IMG/VR virus record: IMGVR_UViG_3300026484_000346
Coordinates: 1 to 47,394 of that record
DNA from: a virus
DNA: 47,394 bases
Reading direction: 5' to 3' (one strand)
Shown: positions 8,547 through 16,822 of the stretch, in pieces
Position numbering within the stretch: the first letter of the stretch is position 1
Layout: each line of letters opens with the position of its first letter
Notes under the pieces: model-generated
Seen by the model: only the letters and a program-made list of their open reading frames with translations
Database searches by the model: none
What the model was told of the DNA's origin: nothing
Position numbers and translations under genes: made by a program

Positions 8547-8909
8547 TTAAATGAAATATTCTGGATATTTCATTGTATTCTGTTTATCCGTGAAAACAAA
8601 AAGAGGAAGTGCCCCTTCCTTTAACTCTCGAAACATATTATCACCACTTGGTATCAAACCATTCATATAATCACTTGGATAACATGCAATTAATGATAAT
8701 TTATATTGACAAGATACAACAAATTCTGTATCTTGTATTCTGCTAATACTCGGACCTTTTTGGGTTTCATGATTTACAAAATCATATTTAAGATACATAA
8801 TAAGTTCATTTATTTCTTGTTCATTTTTAACATAAACAGAATATTTTCGACCTTGTATTAAAAATTTATTTTCAACTTCCTCATACATTTCTCGTCTGTG
8901 TTCAAGCAT
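8547..8909 (-). CDS. Unknown protein, 120 residues
   Basis: Acidic to neutral soluble protein with no signal or membrane segment. Residues 15-75 look like a small alpha/beta fold (FLIQGRKYSVYVKNEQEINE). AAGGA lies upstream of the ATG. It follows the LemA-like gene in the same direction. No family recognised. Confidence 0.6.
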   Translation of the reverse strand: MLEHRREMYEEVENKFLIQGRKYSVYVKNEQEINELIMYLKYDFVNHETQKGPSISRIQDTEFVVSCQYKLSLIACYPSDYMNGLIPSGDNMFRELKEGALPLFVFTDKQNTMKYPEYFI

Positions 8910-8929
8910 TTTATTCCTTTTTAATTTTT

Positions 8930-9490
8930 TTAAAAAAGTTCCGGTGTTTCATCTTCACCCGTTTTCCAAGTTTTCTTAGTGCCTTTGGTTGAGATTATTC
9001 TATCCATAATTTTTGTTGCTTTTGGTGTTGGATAACTAAATATTCCACTTGCAACTGTACCTTTTAAAGTTGTTTTTAAATATGTTCTATATTCCTGTGT
9101 TACCGAGATTTTACTTAATTGTCTTGCTTCTTTTTTAGCATAAACTTTCTCAATAGTTTTCATAAGTGTTTTATGTAAATCAGGTGACATCTGGCTTCTT
9201 GCTTCTTGTACAAACTTCATCATTGCATTTTTGTCATTTTCATATCTTTTAGCATTTGCTTCTAAAGACTTAATAAATGTTTCACCATAATTTTTAACTG
9301 TTATACCACTTAATTTTAATTGCTGTTCCATCATACCCCAAGTATTTTGCATACTTTCATCTTGTGCATAAATTGCCTGTTCGTATTTTTCTGCTGTAAA
9401 CTTTGCTGATACTACATATCCAACTGTTCCTCCAATTAATAACATAAAACTTAATACTACACCTAAAATCACTTTTGTTGTCTTGCTCAT
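8930..9490 (-). CDS. LemA-like membrane-anchored protein
   Basis: The start is set at ATG 9490 (MSKTTKVILGVV) because a strong ribosome site (AAGGAAAGAAAG) precedes it; the frame is open further upstream to 9535. About 186 residues, with an N-terminal membrane anchor (residues 5-26) followed by a helical region with YAQDESMQNTWGMMEQQLKL and an Arg/Lys-rich tail. The layout and the QDESMQNTW stretch recall LemA-type proteins seen in several large phages. Role unknown, probably at the inner membrane or periplasm. Confidence 0.6.
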   Translation of the reverse strand: MSKTTKVILGVVLSFMLLIGGTVGYVVSAKFTAEKYEQAIYAQDESMQNTWGMMEQQLKLSGITVKNYGETFIKSLEANAKRYENDKNAMMKFVQEARSQMSPDLHKTLMKTIEKVYAKKEARQLSKISVTQEYRTYLKTTLKGTVASGIFSYPTPKATKIMDRIISTKGTKKTWKTGEDETPELF

Positions 9491-9501
9491 TCTTTCTTTC
9501 C

Positions 9502-9660
9502 TTATCTTTCTTCGATTTTTTCTATATTTGTACAAAAAACATTTGCACTACATTTTTCTAATACATAAACTATATCTTCAGCTTCTTTAATTGTTTCGCA
9601 TTCTATTTCTGTATCAGAATTATATTCACAATCTCCAACTGTTAAAATTACTTTATACAT
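9502..9660 (-). CDS. Small acidic protein, 52 residues
   Basis: ATG at 9660 and TAA at 9502, ending 11 bases before the LemA-like gene start. It begins MYKVILTVGDCEYNSD and has the composition of a small alpha/beta protein. It lies in a compact run of same-strand genes. No family recognised. Confidence 0.45.
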   Translation of the reverse strand: MYKVILTVGDCEYNSDTEIECETIKEAEDIVYVLEKCSANVFCTNIEKIEER

Positions 9661-9852
9661 CTTCTTCTGCCTTTAAATTTATGCATTTTACAAAATCTCT
9701 TAAACTTTGAACTACTTTATTAAATAATATTCTTAATGTTCTATCTGGCGTACTACCAATTCTGTATAATCAAGAACCTATTGTCCTTTAACCTCATTTT
9801 CAATATATTCAAAGAATGATTGGAACTCTTCTTTTATATCTTCTACTGACAT
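9653..9852 (-). pseudogene. Broken small gene
   Basis: ATG at 9852 overlaps the end of the lipoprotein gene and begins MSVEDIKEEFQSFFEYIENE, but the frame stops at 9778 after 24 codons. A second frame (GSTPDRTLRILFNKVVQSL and onward) has no start codon and runs to TAA at 9653. The two halves look like one protein broken by a small indel. A tiny intact 24-residue gene is the alternative. Confidence 0.4.
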
Positions 9853-10052
9853 TTTGAAATAAAACCATCTGTGTCATATCTTACCGAAAATTCACCCGCA
9901 TATTTACCTTTTGAAAATAAATATTCAATATTTTTTTCTTTGTCACAATAAACTTGAACTCTTTTGAATGATCTTTCATCTTCTGTTGAACCACAACCAG
10001 CAAATAAACTGGCGATTAAAGTGGTTGCTAATACTAATTTTAGTACCATCAT
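9843..10052 (-). CDS. Small lipoprotein (paralogue of 28355-28582)
   Basis: 69 residues. A lipoprotein signal ends in LFAGC (lipobox Cys near 19), followed by a mature part with VQVYCDKEKNIEYLF and SVRYDTDGFISKC. The same pattern (CNKETNVEYLI, SVRYNLDGSI) occurs in the lipoprotein at 28.4 kb, and both recall DUF6440-type small domains. Probably anchored in the host membrane. A superinfection-exclusion role is only a possibility. Confidence 0.7.
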   Translation of the reverse strand: MMVLKLVLATTLIASLFAGCGSTEDERSFKRVQVYCDKEKNIEYLFSKGKYAGEFSVRYDTDGFISKCQ

Positions 10053-10297
10053 TAAACAGCCAAATTAGATTCGACTACTTTGTAACCATAAGCTACCCCA
10101 AAACCAATTAAAGGTGCAACTATAAATCCTGCAGATGTAAATACAAATGCTGTTATTCCTGCAACTGTTCCAAAATAAGCCGGTTTATTTTGATATAAAT
10201 CTTTACTTAATTGAACGGCTACATTTTTAAAATCAATGTCCGTTTTTCTACCCATTTTCTCGTTTAACTCATTTATTTTTCTATCCATTGCTGTCAT
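10052..10297 (-). CDS. Small membrane protein
   Basis: 81 residues with a charged N-terminal 35 residues and two hydrophobic stretches (about 38-55 and 57-72) that could form a hairpin in the membrane. Its stop overlaps the lipoprotein start. Function unknown. Confidence 0.6.
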   Translation of the reverse strand: MTAMDRKINELNEKMGRKTDIDFKNVAVQLSKDLYQNKPAYFGTVAGITAFVFTSAGFIVAPLIGFGVAYGYKVVESNLAV

Positions 10298-10298
10298 T

Positions 10299-10604
10299 TT
10301 ATTTTCCTTTATGTTGTTTTATAGCTTCTTTTACAGAAACTTTATTTTTAATTTTTTTGAAAAACTCTTTACTATCTTTTCTTCTTTTAATTTCTTTATC
10401 AGAAACTATAATTTTAACTATTTTAATATCTGTTACAGTTCCGAAATTATAAGGTTTTTCTTTAATTATATTAATATGTTTTTCTGCCGTTTCTATTTTA
10501 GCAAACTCTTTTGGATTTTGTTTTTGAAAGCTAAATCCAGTGTAAAAACCTTTATATTCTTTTCCACCATAAATTGCTTTACCTGTTATAATAAATCGTT
10601 CCAT
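10299..10604 (-). CDS. Unknown protein, 101 residues
   Basis: Basic, Lys-rich protein beginning MERFIITGKAIYGGKEYKGF, first gene of the operon behind the promoter at 10660-10700. A beta-rich first half is followed by a charged helical tail. No family recognised. Confidence 0.6.
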   Translation of the reverse strand: MERFIITGKAIYGGKEYKGFYTGFSFQKQNPKEFAKIETAEKHINIIKEKPYNFGTVTDIKIVKIIVSDKEIKRRKDSKEFFKKIKNKVSVKEAIKQHKGK

Positions 10605-10659
10605 CTTTCTTTCCTTATTTTAATTCTAATGCTTTTACATTAGTACTTTTTGTTTTTGT

Positions 10660-10700
10660 TAATATAATTATAACAGGTTAATATTAAGCTAAAATTAAAT
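10660..10700 (-). promoter_or_regulatory. Early-type promoter
   Basis: Minus strand reads TTAATATTAACCTGTTATAAT followed by TATATT. The TGTTATAAT core matches the other early promoters, while the upstream box is TTAATATTAACC. This subtype recurs at 24.9, 26.7 and 43.9 kb. Confidence 0.6.
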
Positions 10701-10705
10701 TAATC

Positions 10706-11476
10706 CTAATATCTATAAAGATTAGGTTTAACTATTGACATAACTTTTGCGTCAATTTTGTCACTATAATTTTTAAAGTTCCCACCAAAAAATCGTCTTA
10801 GCATACTTTCATCTTTTGATTTACAGCCTTTTAGTGTTGGCTTTTTATACATTTCATTTAATACAAAACCAACTGCTTTAATGTTTACATCAGGTAAAAA
10901 TAAATCTGAACGAGTTTGAGCTATTCCTTCTTTTTTAAGTGCTTCTCCCCACCATTCCCAAACGATTCCTCCAAGCCCAACAGCCCTTACATATTTTTTC
11001 TTACCTTTAATTGTTATGAGAACTCTACTATGTTCAATTTGAAACCTCATTGTACTTTCAACATGCAGTAAACTGTAAACAATTAAAGGATTAATATTAT
11101 ATTTTTTCGCTGTTTCTATAACATTTTCTATAATTATTTTTTGAATTCTAGGAGACAACTTCGTATATAATTTTAAGTTCGCTTCTAATAAACTTTTATT
11201 AATAAGAATAAAAGACTTTTTATCTTTCCAAGAGTTAATATTTTTAATTTTAGTATTTAGGGTTAATATGCGTTTTTCTAGTTGTTCTTTTTCTAAAGAA
11301 ACATTAGTAAGTTTTATTTCTCGCTTTTTTAGTTCTTTTTTAATAATTTCGAACTCACTTTGAGACTTATTTAAATATTTAGAACCGATAACGACCCCAC
11401 CGCTCATTATAACACTTGCCGCAATTATTGAACCCGCTAATACTTTTTTGCTAAAGCATTTTTTAATATTATCCAT
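10706..11476 (-). CDS. Membrane-anchored lytic transglycosylase (SLT fold)
   Basis: 256 residues. An N-terminal anchor (about 10-34) is followed by a coiled coil (38-80) and then an SLT-type catalytic domain from about 110. The candidate catalytic Glu lies in YSLLHVEST, followed by the AVGLGGIVWEWW segment that corresponds to the family's GLMQ loop. It would cut the glycan strand of peptidoglycan from the periplasmic side. The gene is alone behind its own early promoter, which fits an early envelope or lysis-timing role rather than a virion enzyme. Confidence 0.72.
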   Translation of the reverse strand: MDNIKKCFSKKVLAGSIIAASVIMSGGVVIGSKYLNKSQSEFEIIKKELKKREIKLTNVSLEKEQLEKRILTLNTKIKNINSWKDKKSFILINKSLLEANLKLYTKLSPRIQKIIIENVIETAKKYNINPLIVYSLLHVESTMRFQIEHSRVLITIKGKKKYVRAVGLGGIVWEWWGEALKKEGIAQTRSDLFLPDVNIKAVGFVLNEMYKKPTLKGCKSKDESMLRRFFGGNFKNYSDKIDAKVMSIVKPNLYRY

Positions 11477-11494
11477 TTTACACCTTTTTTAGAT

Positions 11495-11530
11495 ATAGTT
11501 AATTATAACTTAATAACCTTAAGATAACAT
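11495..11530 (-). promoter_or_regulatory. Early-type promoter
   Basis: Minus strand: TTAAGGTTATTAAGTTATAAT, nearly the same as at 8505-8545, about 30 bases upstream of the transglycosylase start. Confidence 0.65.
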
Positions 11531-11535
11531 TAATT

Positions 11536-12231
11536 CTAGAGGAAAGTTTCTCTTTTAAGAGGAAAGATTTTACCGTTTTCCCAATACTCTGCTTCATAAG
11601 TTTTATCTTCTAATTTTTCTTTAACTAGAACAAAATGATTAAGATTATATTCCAAATCACCTCTAATATTGGGAACATTAACATTATGATTAATAGCATT
11701 TGACAATTTCGCTTCTTTACCGTATTCCATTAGTACATTTCTTGTAGCTATGAGACCTTTAATATAAGGATTAAAACAATAATAAATCTTATAATTTTTT
11801 TCTTTTGCTCTCCCCCACTTAAATATTTTTGTACTTCCGAGCTTTTTAGAAATTTCCGAAACTTCAGTAAAACCCTGGGCAGAAAAAACTATAATATATT
11901 CTTCTTTATGCGCATTCGTTAGTTCTTTTGGAATAATATAATCCCAATAAGTGTCATCTTTTCCCTCTCTTCTTTTAAGTAAATATGCCTCATTAGGTTG
12001 TACAGGCTTAACAACTGAAACCATCCAATTTATATCTGTTGAAGTGGCAAAATCGTAATTTACAAAAGACGGCAAATCCCTTTTGCTTTTTAATTTAATA
12101 AATCTTGTAAAAGGGGCGCGAATCCTTATGTATTCTTCAAGCTCTATGCCATTATTTTTAGAAGCTTGTAGAAAACTATTATAAGTTTCTACATTATAAT
12201 ATCTATCAAAAGTTATATAAATAGGTCTCAT
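11536..12231 (-). CDS. Unknown late protein, 231 residues
   Basis: The start is placed at ATG 12231 (MRPIYITFDRYYNVETYN) because AAAGGAGAG lies just before it and the late promoter just before that; the frame stays open to 12294. Soluble alpha/beta protein. MRPIYITFDRYYNVETYNSF hints at a conserved N-terminal fold, but no family is recognised. Late expression suggests a virion or morphogenesis role. Confidence 0.6.
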   Translation of the reverse strand: MRPIYITFDRYYNVETYNSFLQASKNNGIELEEYIRIRAPFTRFIKLKSKRDLPSFVNYDFATSTDINWMVSVVKPVQPNEAYLLKRREGKDDTYWDYIIPKELTNAHKEEYIIVFSAQGFTEVSEISKKLGSTKIFKWGRAKEKNYKIYYCFNPYIKGLIATRNVLMEYGKEAKLSNAINHNVNVPNIRGDLEYNLNHFVLVKEKLEDKTYEAEYWENGKIFPLKRETFL

Positions 12232-12240
12232 AGACTCTCC

Positions 12241-12258
12241 TTTATAAATATTTATAAA
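12241..12258. promoter_or_regulatory. Divergent late promoter palindrome
   Basis: TTTATAAATATTTATAAA is a perfect palindrome that carries TATAAATA on both strands, overlapping by two bases. It lies between the minus gene starting at 12231 and the plus gene starting at 12270. The same device recurs at 14774 and 31127. Confidence 0.7.
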
Positions 12259-12269
12259 AGGGTATTCAT

Positions 12270-12800
12270 TTGACTTTACAACAAATAAAAGCAAAAAAAG
12301 AAAACGAAAAAGAATCTTATATTATGATGAAAAACTTAATAAAGAAACCTATCAAATTAAAAAGTTCTGATTTTAAACCAGGTAAGATCCTTTTATATTC
12401 CTATGCTGCAAAATACGATAAAAACCCTTACGATATGTCACCTATGGTAATGGTACTTAGGAGAAGTAGCAAATACACACTCGCGTGGAGCATTAACTGG
12501 ACTCCACCTGCCATGAGGGAGAAAGTCCTTGATTTTATAATAAAAAAGAACAGGAAAAATATAGACAAAGGTAAAGATATCGAAATAGATTACAATACAA
12601 TTAAAAAAATTATTAAAGGGTTAGGTCCTGTAATCAGATTATATATTAATAGACGGATCTCTCCAAAAGGAGTTTCTTTAAGTTCATATCAGTATTACAA
12701 AGTAATTAATTTGCGAGCAGAAAATTTTATTGGTATTAGTTCTGAAAAAGCTTGGGAAATGGCTGTAAAACAGAAGAAAAAAAGAAAGGCAAAAAAATAA
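12270..12800 (+). CDS. Conserved phage protein of unknown function
   Basis: 176 residues if it starts at TTG 12270, which has AAAGGG eight bases upstream; ATG at 12324 or 12327 is the alternative. The core PGKILLYSY...PMVMVLRR...YTLAWSINWTPPAMRE resembles a family met in many large phages, with an (L/V)LRR...TL..N(W)..P..R signature and no assigned function known to me. The C-terminus is strongly basic. Its stop overlaps the start of cheY (TAATG), and gene 4 follows, so the three form one late operon. Confidence 0.65.
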   Translation: MTLQQIKAKKENEKESYIMMKNLIKKPIKLKSSDFKPGKILLYSYAAKYDKNPYDMSPMVMVLRRSSKYTLAWSINWTPPAMREKVLDFIIKKNRKNIDKGKDIEIDYNTIKKIIKGLGPVIRLYINRRISPKGVSLSSYQYYKVINLRAENFIGISSEKAWEMAVKQKKKRKAKK

Positions 12801-13171
12801 TGAGTAATTTTGAAGATCTAAAGATTCTTATAGTGGATAATAGTAAAACAATGCTAAGGATTATAGGTAATGCTGTAAAACAAATTGGAGTAGAGATATC
12901 AAAAAGTGCAGAAAACGGACAAGAAGCATTAGAGTTATTTAGGAAAGAAGAATTTAATGTTGTTCTTACGGACCGTAACATGCCGGGGATGGATGGACTT
13001 ACACTTGTAAAAGAAATGAGAAAATTAAATAAAGCTGTACCAATTGTAATGATAACAACAGAAAGCGGCAGAACAGAAGTGATTAAAGCTCTTAAAGCAG
13101 GAGTAAGTTCATATATTGTCAGACCTTTTGAAGTAAAAACATTAAAAGAAAAACTTGAAGATATATTATAA
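12800..13171 (+). CDS. cheY: CheY-like response regulator with altered acidic pocket
   Basis: Single receiver domain of 123 residues. The start is taken at ATG 12800, overlapping the upstream stop. Phospho-acceptor Asp58 lies in LTDRNMPGMDG. Switch Thr86 (VMITTESG), aromatic Tyr105 and the overall order match chemotaxis CheY, closest by eye to Campylobacterota CheY (TDWNMPxMxG, ITTEGGKAEVI.ALKAG). Changes at key sites are the second acidic-pocket Asp to Asn14 (VDNS for VDDS), the residue after the acceptor Asp to Arg59 instead of Trp, and the conserved Lys to Arg108 (IVRPF). It could mimic or sequester host CheY at the flagellar motor or CheA. It lies in a late operon between a conserved gene and head gene 4. 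Confidence 0.88.
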   Translation: MSNFEDLKILIVDNSKTMLRIIGNAVKQIGVEISKSAENGQEALELFRKEEFNVVLTDRNMPGMDGLTLVKEMRKLNKAVPIVMITTESGRTEVIKALKAGVSSYIVRPFEVKTLKEKLEDIL

Positions 13172-13650
13172 TGGCAGGATTTAAAAGGGGAGTTAAAACC
13201 GGAATGTATCAACCGATTAACCCAGAAAAGTGGATAATAACCGAAGCATTTGACAGTAAAGGTAAAGCAGGTATTAAATATAGAAGTTCTTGGGAATTAA
13301 AATTTATGAGATTCTGTGATTACAACAATAATATCTTAAAATGCAATTCGGAAGGAATGGTAATCTCTTATCTTAGTCCTATAGATAATAAAATGCACAA
13401 ATATTATATGGATTTTATGGTAGAGACAAAAGGTGGGATATCGTTAGTAGAAGTTAAACCATTTGCTGAAACACAACCACCCAAACCACCAAGAAGTAAT
13501 GCCAAGAATCCTGAGAAAGCAAAACAATACTATGAAAAGGCTATTAAAACTTTTGTAGTAAATCAAGCAAAATGGGAAGCAACTCGTGTGCTTTGTGAAG
13601 AAAAAGGGTGGGATTTTAAAATAATTACCGAGCGAGAACTCGGTTTATAA
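13171..13650 (+). CDS. 4: Head completion protein, T4 gp4-like
   Basis: 159 residues, close to T4 gp4 (150). Family landmarks are FKRGVKTGMYQPINPEKW, YRSSWELKFMRFCDYN, YMDFMVETKGGISLVEVKPF (a D...E-x-K nuclease-like motif) and a C-terminal WEATRVLCEEKGWDFKIITE. It finishes the packaged head before tail joining. It starts at ATG 13171, overlapping the cheY stop (TAATG), so cheY and gene 4 are translationally coupled. Confidence 0.88.
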   Translation: MAGFKRGVKTGMYQPINPEKWIITEAFDSKGKAGIKYRSSWELKFMRFCDYNNNILKCNSEGMVISYLSPIDNKMHKYYMDFMVETKGGISLVEVKPFAETQPPKPPRSNAKNPEKAKQYYEKAIKTFVVNQAKWEATRVLCEEKGWDFKIITERELGL

Positions 13651-13651
13651 A

Positions 13652-14245
13652 TTATTTTTCTTCAAATCCTATAATAGAACCTACTTTTGTCATATTATAC
13701 AACTCTAAAAATCCTTCGTCACAAAGGTCATTGTACGCTTCTCTTGCGTCTTTATCGTTAAAAAATTCCAAATTAAAACTATATTTATCAAAATTTTCTT
13801 TTTTGATTTTATATCCTAAATCAGTTAAAAATCTAGAAGCTGACATTGTCTTGGGCATTTTGCCTTCAACTAAAATATACTGACTTAAAAATATATTTGT
13901 TTTAAGTGTATCTTTTCTTTTTTTCTTTAGACTATAAAAAGTTACTTCTTTTGGGCTGATATCTTTAATATCTACTTTATCAGTCGAATCTTTTTTCTTT
14001 GCATAAGTTGCATTTATTTTTAATTCGGTTTCTTCAGTTACAACAATAGGTTTTCTCCCATCCAACTTATATTGGTTTAATAATTGAGTTGCAACTGAAA
14101 CTCCCCCAAGCTCTCTTACTATTTTTCTAAATCTTTTTGCTACATCAGAACTTTCAATGTGCGCTAATGCTTCACTATCTTTTGTTCTGCCTACTTTTCC
14201 GACTGGAGATTCAGCCAAAACTACTATTTCTCTAAATGATTTCAT
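13652..14245 (-). CDS. Probable packaged head protein with capsid-targeting leader
   Basis: 197 residues. The N-terminus MKSFREIVVLAESPVGK has the form of the T4 capsid-targeting sequence: a short amphipathic helix starting MK(S/T)F(K/R)E and ending in a gp21 cleavage site, here LAE before Ser. The rest is basic and soluble (Lys-rich, no membrane segment). It is the last gene of a three-gene late unit behind the promoter at 14774. Function inside the head or on injection is unknown. Confidence 0.6.
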   Translation of the reverse strand: MKSFREIVVLAESPVGKVGRTKDSEALAHIESSDVAKRFRKIVRELGGVSVATQLLNQYKLDGRKPIVVTEETELKINATYAKKKDSTDKVDIKDISPKEVTFYSLKKKRKDTLKTNIFLSQYILVEGKMPKTMSASRFLTDLGYKIKKENFDKYSFNLEFFNDKDAREAYNDLCDEGFLELYNMTKVGSIIGFEEK

Positions 14246-14253
14246 TTTTACCT

Positions 14254-14406
14254 CTAGTCTTTTACTTTATTTTTGGAGTCTGCTTCAATGTTAAATTTAT
14301 TCCAAAAATATTCTTTAAAAGTTAATTTTTTCTTTTTAATTCGTCTCTCAGGTTTAGTACTTATTTTTACCATAGGTGCCGAACCTAAGCTTGATATTCC
14401 AGTCAT
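14254..14406 (-). CDS. Small basic protein, 50 residues
   Basis: Starts MTGISSLGSAPMVKISTKPE and continues RRIKKKKLTFKEYFWNKFN. ATG 14406 overlaps the stop of the upstream gene (TAATG). Very basic, so possibly DNA- or membrane-interacting. It lies between two proteins with capsid-targeting leaders and probably belongs to the same late unit. Confidence 0.55.
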   Translation of the reverse strand: MTGISSLGSAPMVKISTKPERRIKKKKLTFKEYFWNKFNIEADSKNKVKD

Positions 14407-14759
14407 TACTCAACTACATCTTCAGGCTTAGGCTCAACTAAGCCTTTCGCTAATTTTTGTTTGTACACTTTTAACGCCTTTTTTTCTATTTTAGTAGAAT
14501 GTTTAGATTTAGTTATTTGTGCCTTTCTTGCAGCTCTAGATTTGTCTTTGATTTCACTAGGATTCATTTTTTCACATTTTTTCCCATCTACAACTTTATA
14601 TCCTGCTGCTTTAGAACCTTCTGTATTAACGCACATCTTTTTGAGAACCTTTTTAAGTTTCCCATTTTCATCAGGAACCCAAGTCTTTTTCTTTTTAAGT
14701 TTGGCTCCTTCGTTTATTTCTTTTTGATAATGTTCAGCCATTTCTTTAAATGATTTCAT
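14406..14759 (-). CDS. Basic internal head protein with capsid-targeting leader
   Basis: 117 residues. The leader MKSFKEMAEHYQKEINEGAK fits a T4 capsid-targeting sequence with INE as probable cleavage site. The mature part is extremely Lys-rich with two Cys (CVNTEG, KKCEKM), as expected of DNA-associated internal proteins. First gene after the divergent late promoter, with GAGG as ribosome site. Confidence 0.6.
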   Translation of the reverse strand: MKSFKEMAEHYQKEINEGAKLKKKKTWVPDENGKLKKVLKKMCVNTEGSKAAGYKVVDGKKCEKMNPSEIKDKSRAARKAQITKSKHSTKIEKKALKVYKQKLAKGLVEPKPEDVVE

Positions 14760-14773
14760 TAAAAATACCTCTT

Positions 14774-14790
14774 TTTATAAATATTTATAA
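14774..14790. promoter_or_regulatory. Divergent late promoter palindrome
   Basis: TTATAAATATTTATAA gives TATAAATA on both strands (14776-14783 plus, 14782-14789 minus). It serves the head-protein unit on the left and phoH on the right. Confidence 0.7.
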
Positions 14791-14809
14791 CTTAACATAA
14801 GGGCACAAA

Positions 14810-16822
14810 ATGATAAACCAATTTGACAAGATCTTCATCTTAGACACGAATATAATTTTAGATAACGCTTATAATCTTGTAACATTATCGGAAGATGGAA
14901 AAAATTTAATAGTTCTTCCTGAAACAGTTTTAGATGAAATAGATTCTAAAAAATCAGGATTTGAGGAAATTAATTTTCAGGCTCGTTCTTTTGCCAGACT
15001 TTTATACGATGCAGAAATTAAAACCAAAAAATCTTATGATGAGATTATAGTTGTTGAAACTTCAGTTCAAAATACTACTATATGCATTATTTCTAAACAA
15101 GTATATGCAGCCGATTCTGATACAGTATCAGGAAGCATTAGAAATGATAGAAAAATATTAGAGATTACACAAGATTTAATGAAAATTGAAGATTATAAAG
15201 AAATGACCTTTATTTCGTTAGATGTAATGGCTAGAACAAGAGCGATTTCTTTGGGTATCCCAACTGAGGCAATGGACTTAGGTGCAACAGATAATAATTT
15301 TGAATTTGTAAAAGAAATAGATTTAAATGAAACCGGTATAGAGTTAAACAATGGCAACAATATAAAATTATACGATGATTTTCATCAACCTGATAATTTT
15401 AGTTATATTTTTGAAAAAGATGGTAGAAAACAATTAGCTGTTATTAAAAATAATAGTATAGAATTTATAGACGAAAAAGAATTAAGAAAGCAAAATGTTA
15501 ATCCTATGAATACTGAACAATTATTTTTTAGTCATTCATTACTTGACAATCACTATAAAATTATCGTAGCAGAAGCAAAAGCTGGATGTTCTTTACCAGG
15601 TTCTAATGTTGATATTGAATTAGAACCTATATGGATTTATAAAGAGGAGTTAAAAGAATATATTGATATTAAAGAGATTGCATATATTAGGAAACAAGGA
15701 TATATAGATTTTAAGAAAGAAACTAATAAAATCTTCTTATATAATAAAAATAGTATAAAATATAACTTATTAAAAATGCTTGAATCCAAAATGAGAGCCA
15801 ACGATAATAGAACATTAAATATGGATAGTAATTATAATTCTAAATATTGTAAGCTATCTTATTGGTTGGGATTTACTGATTTAGAGTACGCATTAAAGAA
15901 GGTTAAAAGTATTAGAAAATATAGTAAATTTTTTGAAACACCTGAACTAGAAAACTTCACTAACTATAATCCTAATAATTTTAAGAAAACTATAGCTGAT
16001 ATTCAAAGTCAATTTATTCAACTAGATAGAAATATTACCTTATTGAAGGAATTATTAACTTACTCAAACAATAATACTACTTTAGAATATTGGTTTTTTA
16101 GAGGATGGAGTGAAGAAGAAGCGAGATATAGGATAGAAGATATTCAAAGAAATAATGGCTTAAAATATGGACTGAAAAGAAAAGAAAGTCCAGAAAAATA
16201 CAATAATTTATATAAGAATCAAACTAGATATTGGATTAAGTTAGGATTTACAGAAGAAGAGGCAAAACTTAAAGTAAAAGAAAGACAAACAACATTTTCT
16301 TTAGAAATATGTATTAAAAAATATGGATTAGAAGAAGGTACTATAGTTTTTAATAAAAGGCAGGCAAAATGGCAGAAATCATTAAATTGTAAAACTAAAG
16401 AAGAACTCGAAGATATTAACAGAAGAAAAATGGTAAATTTATCAAAAGCCTCAAAAAGCTCTCTATTAGTTTTCGATAAAGTAATAAATACATTAAATTT
16501 AGAAGGTTACTATATGGGTATTGAAGGCAACAAAGAGTTTTATATTAGTGATAAAGAAAGTAAAATTAATTTCTATGATTTTACTTTACCAAAGAAAAAA
16601 ATAATTATAGAATTTAATGGTTGTGCTTGGCACCCAAAAGAGGGACAGCAGGATTGGACAAGCATACATTCAAATATAACGTATGAAGAAGCGTTAAATA
16701 ATGATAAACTTAAAATAGCTAAAGCCGAAAGACACGGTTTTAATGTTTTGGTTATTTGGGACGATATATCAATAGAAGAAAATGTTAGAAAATGTATAGA
16801 TTTTATAGAAGGAATTAAATAA
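14810..16822 (+). CDS. phoH: PIN-PhoH ATPase N-part, fused to intein N-fragment and endonuclease
   Basis: Residues 1-259 are a PIN ribonuclease domain (FILDTNIILDNAY, LPETVLDEIDSKKSG, DSDTVSGSIRNDRKI) followed by the start of a PhoH ATPase up to IIVAEAKAG, the first half of Walker A. Cys260 begins an intein (CSLPGSNVDIELEPIW, block A). From about residue 300 the frame encodes helical linkers with paired repeats (YWLGFTDLEYALKKVK, YWIKLGFTEEEAKLKV) and a C-terminal VSR/I-Bth0305I-type endonuclease core (KIIIEFNGCAWH...RHGFNVLVIWDD). The ORF stops at 16820-16822, overlapping the next ATG by one base. Spliced with the second ORF it yields a 465-residue PIN-PhoH protein. Confidence 0.85.
   Translation: MINQFDKIFILDTNIILDNAYNLVTLSEDGKNLIVLPETVLDEIDSKKSGFEEINFQARSFARLLYDAEIKTKKSYDEIIVVETSVQNTTICIISKQVYAADSDTVSGSIRNDRKILEITQDLMKIEDYKEMTFISLDVMARTRAISLGIPTEAMDLGATDNNFEFVKEIDLNETGIELNNGNNIKLYDDFHQPDNFSYIFEKDGRKQLAVIKNNSIEFIDEKELRKQNVNPMNTEQLFFSHSLLDNHYKIIVAEAKAGCSLPGSNVDIELEPIWIYKEELKEYIDIKEIAYIRKQGYIDFKKETNKIFLYNKNSIKYNLLKMLESKMRANDNRTLNMDSNYNSKYCKLSYWLGFTDLEYALKKVKSIRKYSKFFETPELENFTNYNPNNFKKTIADIQSQFIQLDRNITLLKELLTYSNNNTTLEYWFFRGWSEEEARYRIEDIQRNNGLKYGLKRKESPEKYNNLYKNQTRYWIKLGFTEEEAKLKVKERQTTFSLEICIKKYGLEEGTIVFNKRQAKWQKSLNCKTKEELEDINRRKMVNLSKASKSSLLVFDKVINTLNLEGYYMGIEGNKEFYISDKESKINFYDFTLPKKKIIIEFNGCAWHPKEGQQDWTSIHSNITYEEALNNDKLKIAKAERHGFNVLVIWDDISIEENVRKCIDFIEGIK

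Noticed and set aside
10236-10643. 135-codon + strand frame
   Set aside because: Shadow of the minus-strand gene 10299-10604; Phe/Ser-rich with no ribosome site.
12736-13212. 158-codon minus-strand frame
   Set aside because: Antisense shadow of cheY, whose motifs are unambiguous.
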